64,000 nucleotides of DNA, taken from the NCBI RefSeq assembly GCF_015706575.1, contig NW_024037059.1, forward strand, positions 29,584,129 through 29,648,128. The letters run 5' to 3'. Of the stretch, positions 12,001-27,000 are shown piece by piece. Origin of the DNA: Patiria miniata. Its lineage: Eukaryota > Echinodermata > Asteroidea > Valvatida > Asterinidae. A program made the translations under genes and the position numbers. The notes beneath the pieces are model-generated. The model searched no databases and had not been told where the DNA came from. It worked only from the letters and a program-made list of their open reading frames with translations. Within the stretch, counting starts at the first letter, position 1, and each line of letters begins with the position of its first letter.

Positions 12001-15000
12001 GCTTGGCATATTCTATTAATCATTTCTGGTACTGAAACCAAGCATTCCTCAAACGCGTCACAGGCACTGTAGCTCGCAAGCGTGAAGAAACCTGTGGAGA
12101 GAAGACAATGAGAAGAATTACAGTTTTAGAGGTGGGAGGAAAACCCCAGCAGAATATTTGGGGGGAAACCCATGGAATCAGGTAGGGACTGAAAACCCAA
12201 TCCACATGTGGACCGGGACAGGAATCGAACCCGGGTCAAAGCGGTGGAAGGCGAGGAAAGTACCGCTACGCCAACCTGACTCCCTGATATGAGTCTTGAA
12301 GGCCAGTTTGAAATGAGTATTATCGTGCCAACCTCTCCTCCCTCAGAACCGAGTTGGCAGTACGGAGAGTCCGCCATTCCCTCGACATCCGACCTCACAT
12401 CAAGCAGATTGACACCGTCGCTGCCGAGTGGCCGGCGACCACCAACTACTTGTACCTGACGTACAACGGGGACAGCCACGACTTGGACTTCCCAGGCGAT
12501 TACGTCATGGTCATCGGATCAGGAGTCTATCGCATCGGCAGCAGCGTGGAGTTTGACTGGTGTGCTGTGGGCTGCATTACCGAGCTCAGAAGGGTACGTG
12601 ATGTGTGTTATAATTCATCACCGTCACCACGTAGTGACCTTAACCCCGCAAAGTGGAAAATGTGTGTTTTGAGATTCAAGCAATTTAAGTTGACGATGTT
12701 TTGAAACGGTGATCTGAATATCGTTTTAGCCTCAAAATTCACATTTGGTTGCACTGTCTGAAAGCTGGGATCTTGAATGGCACGCTAATGTGTGATTTTT
12801 ATTGAACAAACTAACTATTAATGAGTTATTAAACTAATTAACCACTAGTGCATTTCGTGAAAACTCAAAACTCAGATAACGCTGTGTTCAAGTTTTCACG
12901 AAGTAACGCTAATCGTGTGTATTAGCTATGGGATTAGCTTTACTTCGTGAAAACGCCAGAAGTAAGTCGCGCATATCAGGTGACGTGTTACTTCGCGAAA
13001 ATGCAAAACCCGTTTTTGACGCATAGTGTGTAGGCAGTTTACACGTGAAAGAATGGTATAGTACACTTCATGAAAATGCATTTTCTGGTTTTGACCCATA
13101 CATTAAATTAGGGGAAACAATTGAAATTACAAAATATTGATTTTTCGATGTTGGTGTCACTTTGTGGTGACGTCGACGAATTCAGAGCACATTACCATGA
13201 GGCCGACGGCCGAGTGGTATGTGGGGCTTAGACGCACCACATTTTTCGTGTTCCGCAAGCGCGATAACAATTTCACCTTCAAGCAAACTTGACTCACATT
13301 TAGAGATGGGGCCACACGTTGTGCACGAAAGTTACGGAATGGTGCGTGCATCTCATAGAATAGCGCAATATGCAGAGTGCGGTATGGACCGTGGCCGTGC
13401 TACATGGTTACATGTATCACGGCTTGTTGCCATGGATCGACCAATCAGGATCGATGATTCAAGTTTACTTGAAGATAATGTTCACTATAGCGACTTTTAA
13501 CTCTGTTCTTCACAGCTCGGTCTGAAGACCATCATGGTCAACTACAACCCCGAGACGGTCAGCACGGACTATGACATGTGCGACCGTCTGTACTTTGACG
13601 AGATCTCTTTTGAGGTTGTCATGGATATCTACGAGATTGAGAACCCGCGAGGCGTCATCCTATCGATGGGAGGTCAGCTACCCAATAACATCGCCATGCA
13701 GCTGCATCGCCAACAGGTAGGTCTGGACAAAATTGATAAGCTGATCATGTAGTCATGTTGTAAGAGGGGTTGTTACAATGTTCAAGTGATGGCAAAACAT
13801 AATACACCTCCATGAATACGAGTATGAATACTTTGTCATGAGTTCAAGCAGTAGGGCATTTTTCCCTACGAGTATGAGTAGCCAAAAATGTACAAGAGTA
13901 TAAGTACAAACCTTTACATGAGTACATGTGTTCTGGCCTTTTTGTTGTCAAACTAAGCATTAAACGAATCGTCGTGTGACAAGGAAAATGTCGTAAGCAG
14001 CCTAGGCATGCAAAAAGCACTTTTGGAGATAATCAAGTTGACAGGTTTTGTGCTCTCATTTCTAAATTAAAAATCACACAAGGTTAAAAATTTGACTGTT
14101 GAAATTTGTTAGTATCATGCCTTTTTATGTCAAAATATTACTTAATTGTGTAGTCATTTCAATGTTTATTCTAAGGACCTTTTACTGGGAACTTCCCAAG
14201 CCTTAAATGTACGCTTAAGCAGCATGTTGAATCCTTACGACCTTTTGCCGGAAACAAAATTGCCTTTGCGGTGCACTTGAGTGGGACGTTAGCGCACTTG
14301 GAGCATTTTTTGTTACATTAGAATTGCAAAGTAACACCTTTTGCTGGGCACAAATGATGACAAACCACCTTACGACTTTCGTTTACTGTTCATAACGTCA
14401 GAATGACGTAGCCCCTTGAGACAATATGTATATCAAATTAAAGATATTTCGTAGCTCTATTGATTACCCGAAAAAATCCAAATTGGACCTTTTGACCCAT
14501 TTTTCGCTCTTACGATCTTCTTCCAGTCATCGGACAAAATGCAGAAGCCTACCAAACAGTAAAACACTGTTCTTTTCCTTAAGATATTATTTTGTGAGAA
14601 TAGAAAAACTACTAGCTTTTAAAGATGCTGATTTCTTTTGTAGTGTTGACATTGAATTGAAATGTTTGTTTTAATCAAGTGTCGCATTCTGGGCACGTCG
14701 CCAGAAAGCATCGATACAGCGGAGAATCGCTTCAAGTTTTCCCGTCTGCTAGACACCATCGGACTGAACCAGCCGCAGTGGAAGGAACTCACCAACTTAG
14801 AGGTACGACTTGGAATTTTGTGGACCTGCCCAAGTCCACACAACGTTTCCCCTCTCTGAAAAACAGTTTGAGAGGCATTTTGGGGTTAGGGTTATCTGTC
14901 GCAAAATGAAAAGGAACAGTCAAGAAAATCATGATAGAAAATTTGGGTTGAAAGGGTGTCCAAGCATTACATTCACTGTGTGGACTTCCGAACAAAAGAT

Positions 15001-18000
15001 GTCCACATAAACCACGTAGCAGCGACGTTGTGTGGACTTGCCCACGTCCACACAAGGTTTTCCCGTCTCTGGAAAACAGGTTTAGAGGCATTTTGGGGTT
15101 ACGTTTATTTGTGGCAAAACGAAGAGAAACACTAAAGGGAATCATAGACAAAAATTTGGGTTGAAAGAGTTTTCACAGTGTGAGTGAAATGAGTTTTTTC
15201 ACAGGTTTTTCTTAAATACACCAAACAAAGGAATGTCCACACTAGGTGTGTTGTGTAAAATTGGTTGTTCACACTGCAAGTAAACTTAGTTTTGTTCTCC
15301 TTTTACATGTATACAAAGGAATGTCCACAGTAGGTATGGAGTCTAAGTGTGTGTGGGCGGGCCTCTCCTCGTTATGGGGAGGTTTTGTATTGTTAGGCAA
15401 ATTAGGACCGAGTTATGGGGACTTTCTGCTGGCCACAAAGCGTGTGTTTGTCTTACAGTCAGTATGTGGACATGGGAACAAAAGATGTCCACATAATGCA
15501 GGTTGTGTTGACGTTATGTGGACTAAGCCGTGTCCACATAACGTTTCGCCCTCTCTGGAAAACAGGTTTAGAGGCATATTCGGGTTAGGGTTATCCATAG
15601 CAAAATAAAGAGAAACATTCAAGGAAATCCAAAAACAAATTTGGGGTTGCAAGAGTTTTCACAGTTTAAGTAAAGTTATTTTTTGTACCGAGTTTCTTAA
15701 CTACACGAAAACAAAGGAATGTCCACATAGCGTATTTAAAACAAACATGACTGTTTGCATTTCGAATATTACACACCTCTTCTCACAATAACAATTGGCT
15801 GTGCTACATGTGCCTCTATTTTAAAAGATATGAAAATATTTCTCATGGAATTCTAGAAGATTCTTAGAGAAATATCAGGGAAAATTCGGGGAATTTTGTT
15901 TCAATAAAGTGTTGGGAACCCTGTATTCCTTATTGTATAGACAAATCTGGTGGCAGCTATTTTCTGCGGGGGCGCAAGGCTTGCGCGAGTTGCGCTCAGG
16001 TAATACGCACGCACTCCGGGCTCCTTCCGCCCATAGGAATACCAAAATGCGCGCACAAGTTGTCTTTAAGAACGTGTGCAGCATGTGCGTGAGCATGACA
16101 CCACCGCAGTAAAAGCTTCTAATTCTGGTCGCCGGATTCCACTATAACTAATTCTCAAAAGCACTGAACATTATGAATACTCATGAGTTCAGAGACGGTG
16201 CTGTCTTTCGATCCTGCTGGAACCGTTTTGTGTAAGGGAATGATCATCTGGTGAGACCACCGTAGTGAAGTGTGAGCTTTATTTTTTGATCTAGGCTGCT
16301 AAAGAGTTTTGTGTGAGGGTGGGCTACCCATGTCTGGTGCGTCCGTCCTACGTGCTGAGCGGTGCAGCCATGAACGTCGCTCACACCCATCATGATCTGG
16401 AGGCTTACCTATCTGAGGCAGCCGCCGTCAGTAAAGACCGGCCGGTAGTCATCTCCAAGTTCATCTTGGAAGCAAAAGTAAGAAGACAATTTCTGCATGC
16501 TGATTGTATTATTTGATGCTTCTGTGATGTCTTAACCCTCCTGCTGTCTGAACAGTCACAGACAGTCAAACAAATCAATCCTCTTCCCTGCCATGCCTTT
16601 GACACAGGCTAGTCACCAACAGCCAGATCATACTTTAAGCCAGCATTCTGACTAGTCAAATTCAGTCAACAGACAAAAGTAGGCAACAGGTGGCACAGCT
16701 GGCTTATCAATCACCTACAGTCAAAGCATAGCTGTATCAAGTTACATAAACAGTCACAGCCAGTCAATCCTGCTTTATGTAGGTTGGGAGCTCTTTACTG
16801 GTAAAAATCGTCACTTAATTGATTTTGACTGAAAGGACAACTTTGCTCAGAATATATGTTTGCATAGGAGGGTTTTAATGGGAGGAATCCTGATGATATT
16901 TTGTATACATCCTCTGTTCTGTCAGGAAATTGATGTTGATGCAGTGGCCAGAGATGGCCAGATAGTTGCCATGGCGATCTCGGAGCACGTCGAAAATGCC
17001 GGCGTTCACTCTGGCGACGCAACCCTGGTCACCCCTCCGCAGGATCTGAACCAGGAAACCATCGACAAGATCTTCAGCATCACCACGGCGATTGGCCAGA
17101 ATCTCGAGGTCAATGGGCCCTACAACTTACAGCTCATCGCTAAGGTAAAATGTGAGACGTTTTGGCAAAATGAGACAGAACTGGGCAGAGGTCGAAATGA
17201 GGGTTTGTGGGTATTAGGAAAGAGAATAAAATTCTTGTTACAATACTGTTTGTTGCTCTTCAATGGGGTATTGGGTTGACAAGTTATGGCTGTTTAAAGT
17301 TCGCATTTATCGATTCACACAAGTAAAATACTTACAAAAACCTTTTACATTTTTGAGTTTGGCATTCATGAAAATGAAATATGTCAATTTTTTTTGTTTA
17401 AGTACATTTTCATTTCATGATTTTACACTGTTTAAAATATGCGTAGTAGACATATCAAAGATTAAAGGAATTATACAACAGTTTCAAACATCAAAACACA
17501 AAACTATAAATAATCACAAAATACCTTACTGGACTAATAGTGAATGCTGTTAGTTTTTCTAAATATGAAAACTTAGGAGCAGTTTGTGAAAAAAAGAAGT
17601 TTTCTCCAATGCTGGTCGGCCGACCAGTGTTGGAAAAATACAATTTTTCCTGAAAATGTCAGCACACCAGGAGCCACGATTTTACAGGATGCTTGAGACT
17701 GTCATTCCCTAACAATCCAGTTCGATATTTCGTGATAATTTGATCATTTTGTTTTTTGATGTTGGCAAGTGTTGTATCTTCCCTTTAACTTAAATTTGAC
17801 AGCGAAAACACTACTAATCCTAATGTTTTCCTCAAATTTTTTCTCGTTTCCAGGACAACCAACTCAAGGTGATAGAGTGCAACCTCCGCGTCTCTCGCTC
17901 CTTCCCATTCGTCTCCAAGACCTTGGATCTTGACTTTGTTGCCTTGGCCACCCAGGTTGCCATCGGCGAGCCGGTTGAAAGTGTCAGCGCCCTGGCTGCT

Positions 18001-21000
18001 GGCAAGGGGAAGGTTGGTGTGAAGGTAGGAATCAGAGTTGTTCTGCTCAATTTGTCATATGTGTTATAAATGTGTCATAAATATGTCATATGTGTCATAA
18101 ATATGTCATAAATATGTCATGTGTCATAAATATGTCAAATTTGTCATATGTGTCAAATATGTCAAATATATTTTAAAAAAATACATAATGTAGTAATCGC
18201 ATCTAGCATAGAAGACATAACACAACACAAATTGTTATACCACAGTAATAGATTGTGAAATTTTATTGGTCCATCATGGATCACGTGTCATGCCACAAAC
18301 ACGCATGTGCAGTCCTTTTTCTTTCCCCCTATTGAGAATGTAATTTCCGCCGCGTTCTTTTATATTTGTGTTTACAATATGTGCCATGGTGGACAGTGAA
18401 TATTTCTGCTATGACTGCCATTATTGTTTACATCGTTCGGCACTGTTTTCGTCTGCTTTTTTTTACTCTTTAAACTTTGCTGCAATTTCACTTTCAACAG
18501 GTTGCTTGCTATTGACCTATCGCCGTTTGCGAGTTAGCCACGCCCCTTAGACAACCCAATGGAGTTTTTGTACACTAACTTTTGTTTGTCTCGGATTTTG
18601 CGCGTTCCGCGTCCATTTGTATATTATGAAATTGGACAATATTTCACAAGCTGTGTTGACAGGATTCTAATGCGATTCTACCGCGATAGGTCAATTAAAG
18701 AACAGGTTTCTCTCTCGTTCCAAAGACGAGATCAGAAATTTGATTTTTGAACAGGACGGCATCAGCTCGAAGAAAAATCCAAAATTTTGCCAATGCTGTA
18801 CCGCAACAGGAAGAGACCCACAGTTTCAACAATTGTTGCCTACTGTGACAGGGTCCATGGGTTTTGTACACACTCTGGGTAAATGGCACCCTCGGCATTC
18901 GCCCCCTCTTGTGTACAAAACACTGTAGACCTTGCCACAGCAGGCAACAATTGTACAATGTATACATTGTATTAATGTGGTGACATCTATGAGAAGGACT
19001 AGTCTTTTATGGAAGGAGCACCAAAGATTACGGTGTAGCGTGAATTTAGGACTCTATGAAATACAGACTCATTGGTTGTATTGCAAATGCCTAAGTAAAG
19101 ATAATTAGGAGAGTGACCAGTGTCACCAGTCACGTGAGAGGGTTTAACCAATAATAGGGTAAAGGAGTCCAGATTTAATAGGGGTCCAATTTTCATATGA
19201 CACTGGTCTTAAAGGGGCACTAGGTCCTGAAATCCCCGAAAATTTCATGTTTGGTATTGTTTAATACTTAGTCTATTTCAAACATGTAGTTGAAAGGAAA
19301 CCAACCTAATGTCTTACCTTTCCCGAGAAAAGACAACAAAAAAAACCGCTTGTTTACATCGGACATGACGGAGCACGAATACGTTTTCGTGTCGTTCTCA
19401 GTGTACGATATACACGTTGTGTGTCTCGGGAACAGCGGTGACCAATCACCAATGCAAAAAAAGTGGTTTCTTGAACGTCCGCAAAAGGCGAACACTTTAC
19501 AAATAAAATCACAACTAGCATCCAAACAGCTCGAATTTATGGGGTCGCAAAAGTGGACCCCGAAATTCGCTCTCGCACGCATAATACAGGAATTACACAA
19601 AACGCCCAACTTTTAAAGGATAGTTGTGTGGATGTTTATATCCTACCTTTAAATGTTCTTTCCGATTAACATAATCTCGTTCAAACGCGTTTTGTAGCCC
19701 AGTTGGGCTGTTCCAGGACCTAGTATCCCTTTAACATAAATGAATAAATATGATTTTGAAAGTATGCATACAATTTCTTTCATGCAAAAAAATAAGACAA
19801 AGTCTGCTTATATTTTGCCTTATATTCTATTTACTCTTCGTGGGCCAATATTTTGTGTGTGTCATGCTTCATTGGGTGATAGTGGTTGTGTCCTTTGGCA
19901 GGACACTTTATAAAGTTTCTGCTTGCTTCTCCCAACCAGGGTGTAAAATGTTTATGTGTGAGGGCAGAGATGGTTGTTGTGTTCGACTTGGAAGAAAACA
20001 ATCTGAAGCGTATTGATCTTTGTTAAAAGTTCTTCATGAATACCGATTATTTGTTTTGTTATTGTTATTGACATTTCTAGGTTCCGCAGTTTTCCTTTTC
20101 TCGTTTGGCCGGAGCCGACATGCTCCTTGGTGTGGAGATGGCGAGTACCGGTGAGGTGGCCTGCTTTGGCGAGGATCGCTACGAAGCCTATCTGAAAGCC
20201 ATGCTGAGCACCGGTTTCAAGATACCCAAGAAGAACATTCTTCTATCTATTGGCAGTTACAAGGTAACATTTCAAATAGTCTAGGCATTGACCACAGTCA
20301 GTAAAAGTTTCACTGATAACCAGCCATGCTTAAAGATATAGTCCATCATTTGTAATTTGTGCATTTTGTTCGTTTGAAGCAACAAAAGTGTTCAAAATCT
20401 AAAGAAGGGTACTGAACAACTAACCTGATGAAGTTCCAGCTCAGCTTCAGCTGTATATTCCGAGAAAAACAGCATTCTATAGGATCTCAATTTCAAATCA
20501 AAAGTTGCTGAATCATGTTTTGAATTGCTTGAATTCAGCGTCCGAGACGCGTTCTCACCGAGCCGATTGCAGCTGTACGCGATGTCGCGCACTGATCCGA
20601 CGAATTATAGCAACCGCCCTCGCGTGTGCGTCGTGCCAATGCTTGCGCGCGCTTCGCCGAATAACAAAACGAACTACTAATTTAGATTTTCCTACGGTGC
20701 GTCTTAAGACGCACCGTTGGAAAGGCCTTCTTTCGTTGATTACTTCAAAATGACAGCTTGCCAGAAAGAATAATTTCTCAGGGAGTTTAGTCTTCTTACT
20801 ATCTTTCAACCAAGTATGTTTTTCAACAATAATTACGCCAGTTACTTTTCGGATGGTTGCAAATGATGGACTATAGCTTTAAAAGGATACAGGCCTTTCT
20901 TTGTGACTACCCCAAAACACCACCAACACAATTTTCAGAACAGGACTCTTGCTATGAACACAATGGCAACAATGGGCCTCTGGACAATGAAGGAAATAAA

Positions 21001-24000
21001 AGTAACAAAAGAACAGGAGATGAATGAAATGGAATCCATTGATTGAACTTGAAACTGAATTGACCTATCGCGGTAGAATTGCGTTAGAATCGCGTCAACG
21101 CAGCTTGTGAAATATTGTCCAATTACATGATAAACAAATGGACGCGGAACGTGCAAAATCTGAGACAAACAAAACTTAACGTACAAAGTTCCATAGGGTT
21201 GTTGTCTAAGGGGCGTGGCTAACTCGCAAACAGCGATAGGTCAATTACAGATAAGGTTCATGTTTTCACTGTCCTGCTGCTCGACCTTCCACATGTCTGT
21301 CATTCAGATCATTGCATAGCTGTGCCCGTGTCTTCAATAGCTATAGCTCTGCGGACCATCCGTGTTCTTCTGAGGGCTTGGATTTCACCAATTATTCATT
21401 GGCGAAGTTTCTGCAGGGTGTTTGGCACAATGCAGTACACCCAGACCTTAAGGTACCCCCAGACCTTAAGGTACCCCCATACCTTAAGGTACCCCAAAGG
21501 AAAAAAAATATCAAAGGAGCATAAGATCTGGAGATTTTGGGCATTCCTTGTTCAGGTTCTTGTTTGCGCCATTAAATAATGTTAAATACCCCCTTAACAT
21601 TTTAAGATTGTGTTGGTAGTGTTTTGGGTAGTCACAAAAGAAAGAACTGTATGCTTTGCATGAATGGATGAATATCAGTGAAATTTGTACTGAATGTGGT
21701 CAAAACCCAGATCGAATGTTGGCTGAAAAGAAAAATTTGGTAACCTTTCCCGTTTTTGTGTGAGACAAGGAATTATCCAAATGGATGTTTTTTTTACTCA
21801 CCCTGTAAATGTTCCATTAATTTGTTATTGTATTTCACTTTGACAGGGTAAAGTGGAGCTTTTGCCGGCAGTCCGTACCTTAGAGCTCATGAAGTATGAG
21901 TTGTATGCCAGCATAGGAACTGCCGACTTCTACAGCGAGCACGACATCAAGGTAACGAGATTGATCAATGATACCATAGTCTTAAATAGCGCAAGTATAT
22001 ACCAACAATTAGGCACTCAAGGCGCTGGAAATTATGTCTGTTTTTAAAGACAGGTAAATGAAGTTTATGAGAAATATGAGACCATTATGTAGCACCTTTG
22101 TCAGGGTTTACAAGGTGCTGCGGCGCACATTGCAGCCACTGCCAGAAACACCAGGGCAAACCCCTTCTCTTAGCGATAAGTGTTACTGGGTTCTTTAACG
22201 TGCACTACACAACACACGGGACCTACGGCTTTACATCCCATCTTATGGACAAAGCAATAATGGTAAAGTGCCTTGCTCAAGAGCACAAGCACCATGTTCC
22301 CATGGTCAGGATTCGAACCCATGTACTACTGCACACGAGTCGAACACCGTAACCATTGGACCACAGCACCCCATAGCACATTTTACAATTAGGTACTCAA
22401 GGCGCTGGTAATTATGTCAATTGAGTTGGAAAAAGCAAGATAGACCTTATGCATTGCAGGTATTGCAGAGGGTAATCTTTGTTATTCAAGGCCCCAAAAA
22501 ACTTGGCAAAATCACAGAAATGTAGGAATTGAAAGCTATCGTGGAAAATCATGGACAAGTCGTGAAATTTTGTATTTTACAATGAGTCATAGAAAGTTGC
22601 TATTCCTAGAAAAAAAACAGAATCCTGCATAATCCATACGCGATGAGGCATTCGCTAGTATTTTGCTTTATATAACCGACATACAGATCCTTGTAATTTG
22701 ATTGGTGGAACTCACATCACGTGTCATTCGTTATTACTGCCATTCTCGCCGGGGCTCAAAAAGCCCCATTCGCTCATGGGGAATGGGAAATACTATTGAA
22801 CAGTTAGGATCATTCTTGTTCCATGACGCGGTATTTGTGTGCAAGTGCATGCTGGTGTGCGCGTTCAGCGTTGCGCGTACCGTGTATTGTTCCAAAGAGC
22901 CAGCACTACAGCGTTGGGTTCAAATATTTTCGTGAAGGGGTGGTTTGGAAGAGAGAAATACATTTTCCACCAATTCTGTATTGAAATAAAAGTTCAAATA
23001 TATCAAATGACAAGGATCTATGCAAGTTATATAAAACAAGTATTGAGTGGCTTTAAATTGCGAAATGGGAGGAATATTATCGCTCGGTAAAATCTGGACT
23101 TTTCCAGTTCACTCGGCTTCGCCTTGTGAAATGGAAAAGTCCAGATTTTACCTTGCGATAATATTCCTCCCATCCCACGCTGATCCACTCAATATTTGTA
23201 TAATGACAGTCTTCCAGTTTGCAATTAGTGGTGGGATTTAGATCCGGCTTTTGTAAAATTCAGTTTGAATTCCACTCTTCGGTTTTGATTTTGGTAACCG
23301 GATATTCGAAACCAACCTTAAAAAAATGAAGCCTTCTATTTTTTGTGACACAGGCTAAAGAAAACAACTGAACATCCCCTATTTGCTCCTTGGTCTCTGA
23401 TTGTAACTGCACTCACTTGCTAGTGGTCTTCTCGGTATATGAATAGCCTGCCCATTTGACTTATCAGAGAGTTCCCACCACTTGTTTTCAATATCACAGA
23501 TCTGGAGTGTTTTTGTCACATTATTTATGATAGAATTATTTAACAAGAATCGGTTTTGGTTCTTTAAAAGCTCTCATGATGTGAATTGAACCATTTAAAT
23601 TGCTGATATTGGTTTTCAGATCAAGGCCGTTGATTGGCCGTTTGAGGACACCGGTGAACAGCGCAACAAGGACCAGGAGTTGCACATCGGCGACTACCTC
23701 GCCGAGAAACACTTTGACCTCGTCATTAACCTGCCCATGCGTAACGGCGGCACCCGTAGAGCGTCGTCGTTTATTACGCACGGCTACCGGACACGACGAA
23801 TGGCCATTGATAAGTCTATCCCACTGATCACAGACGTGAAGAAGGTCAAGCTGTTTGTTGAGGTAAGGTGTGTTTTTTTGACACCTTATGCATATTCATG
23901 CACCAAATGGGCGTCTTTCATTGGTCAATGTTCCAACAAATGAATCGCTACGAAGTTCTCGGTCGGTGGTAGAACCAGAGAATTGGTATTCCAAGTTTAG

Positions 24001-27000
24001 TTGCTAGGCTGCCAAATCGTCACCGTTTTCATGGAGGAGTCAAACATGACAATTTTTTTTATTCATAGTTGCGGAAAAGCCTTTTTTTTGTTCTCATTTC
24101 TTTTCTTCCTTCTTCTTTTTGTCGCCTAAATCCCATAGACTTTGTGCACGTTTTTTCTCAGTACCACTTTTGGCATTAATATTTTGTCATACATCATTCA
24201 AAGTCAGCATAGGCATAGTCCCTATAGCAAAGTTGTGTCCCGAAGAGTGACGTCATCATGACATCACCATGGGTCATGTGACGTCATCACAACGTCATCG
24301 TGTGATTTATATATTTTTTTGAATTTTTGGACTTTTACGCCATATCTCACAAATGCAGCAAGCTAAATTCAAAATTCTTTTTGTATTTGATTTATTAGGT
24401 AATAGGTATATGCACTAAATTTTGAAAAATGTGTGACGTCACCATGACATCAAAAACGCAAATTTTGAAAACACATATAATGGAAACTTCGATTGTCATG
24501 AAACTTTGGTGGATAGCTAGATTATTGCACTAGTATTCAAAATGAATGAGTATGGGGGAAAAAATCACGTCCTTTTTTGGGTTGTATCTCAATTAAAGCA
24601 TCTGGTTTTGACAGAACACTTCACATTAAACCTAGTTGGTTTCCTAACTGAAATTAATTTCCACAGGCCTTGCGGCGTATCGGCGGTGCCCCACGCCTCA
24701 AGACCAACGTGGACTGCATGACGTCCAATCGCATCGTGCGGTTGCCTGGCTTGATCGACGTCCACGTGCACCTGAGGGAGCCAGGCGCGACCCACAAGGA
24801 GGATTTCGCTTCGGGGACGGCCGCGGCGCTAGCTGGCGGTATCACCATGGTGGGGGTCATGCCCAACACCAGCCCCGCCATCACTGATCACCCATCATTC
24901 CTACTGGCACAAAAGGTAATTGAATGGTCTTGCCAAGTTTAGTGGTGTGCGTTTACGGGTAGTATGGGAACCGGATACCCGATTGAAAATAACACGGGTA
25001 CCCGGGTACCCGTTAAAAACCTAACTGCACAATTTGAATCTCTGAAGTTGTTGTTCAGATTATTTTTGAAGGTCCGTACGATACATAGAGCTATATTATT
25101 ACTAGAGCGCTAACTCATGTACAAAGTGATGCCTGCTGGGCGCATCCATGTTTGTGCACAAACCTATGGAGAACTAGAAATTTTGTACGTATTTTGTACG
25201 TCTATTTGCATATCTGCGTTTGTATTCCGTATCGGTGCGTCATCGAAGCCGATACGCCCAAAACCGAAAAGCACGATCAGCAAATGAGCGTTTCATTTTG
25301 CTCTACGCAAACAGCGCAACGTGTGCGCGTCCCTCCACTGCAGATGCTTTTCGCTGTGACGTTTTTTGAACCGTCATGACGCGCTTAAGTTGTTTGCGTA
25401 TCTTCTACTTGCGCGTTGCATTTAGAATACACTTTTAAAATTCAATCCATCTATTTTGACGCACATCAATTCAAAATATCTGCGCCCAGAGCGGCTTCAA
25501 AGTTTTTCCGCGCGCAAGAATGAAGAGTTAGCGCTCTAGTAATTTAATATAGCTCTATGGTACGATAATACTACCACATCGGTGCGCTAATGAAGCAAGA
25601 TACAAGTTTGTACAGTGAGCTTATAGCTTTGCAGTGAAAACTGGAAATGTTGCGAGCATAAACGTGAAGAATAAAAAAAACATAGAGTGCTGAGACAGTT
25701 TCCGGCGTTACAGTGAGTAATAGGCGGTGTTGTTTTGGGGCTACAGTGACTAAAAGGTAAAAAAAAAAACCCGAATTTTGATATTTTTCTTTTTTTCAGC
25801 TGGCTCGTTTAGGAGCTCGTTGCGACTATGGCCTGTATGTCGGAGCAGCCGCAGAGAATTCTATCGACCTGGCCAACATTGGCCCTATGGCCATGGGCCT
25901 CAAGATGTATCTAAACGATACCTTCACTACGCTGCGTATGGACAACGTCTGCATATGGCAAAAGGTCTGTACAATAGGGCTCGCTCAATAACGGCCATCT
26001 CTGTAGGAGAACTGCAACTGCGTATTTTAAGCAATCAAGCACGCATTACGCAGTGTTAAAAATGTTTCCAACATGCGCGCATGTTGCTCAAAATGTGTTC
26101 AAAATACGACGCGGCCGATGCGCGTTATGTAAGTTGACGCTCAAAATGTCAATGCACGTGGATGGTCTGTAGGAAATGAGGTCATTTGAACGAGACCTAT
26201 TAGCTGTTTTACTACAATTTAATGTCGATTTATATAGTGGGAAAGTAAAGATTTCATTCCCTGTTTAAAATGCATACCTGTTCGCTTGTATGTTCATTAT
26301 ACAAGGTGCCCAAAAAAATATCCCTCGTAATTTATGAAAAAAAAAATCTCATATTCAATTATAGAATTGGTGAGCCAAACTTTTTGTTTCTTGTTCTATA
26401 GCATGTTGAGAACTGGCCCCATCACCTGCCCCTCGTCGCCCATGCAGAGGGCCGCACCACGGCGGCCATCTTGTTCCTGGCCAAGATGTTTGATCGCCCC
26501 ATTCACATCTGCCATGTGGCACGGAAGGAAGAGGTGGGTGAATTTGATGGAAAACTTTATTTTTGATTTCTTGGTAAAGGTTGTCGTACGTTTCTAAAGA
26601 AACAAACTCTCTTTCTTCAAGTGGTCATATACTTTCATGTCTTTGCAAAATCAACTCTCACTTATTGAAAACATATTAAGAAATTAAATTTAATCGTATA
26701 AGATTAAATGCGATTGCGGATACAGTGTGTGTCAGTAAAAATGTAGCAATTAAAGGTATCTTTACAGCACCCTTGTATGGCCTACTCCAAAATATGCGTG
26801 CATAAGTACCATACAGCGTGTCCCAAAAAAAATGTCCCTCTGATAGACTGCTAAATTAATTTCAAAATCAAGTATTATTCTTAATTTAGTGTTTGCATTT
26901 AGAAAGCCCATATAATTTTGTAACTTCTGTGAAAATTTCATTGGTCTCGCTTCATTGGTTTTGAATACACAGTCTATTATGTAACAGCAGTGCTTTTCAG

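Noticed and set aside
19268-19609. 113-residue - strand ORF (and its + strand counterpart) as a gene
   Set aside because: Lies wholly inside a TTAA-flanked MITE and does not resemble a known protein.
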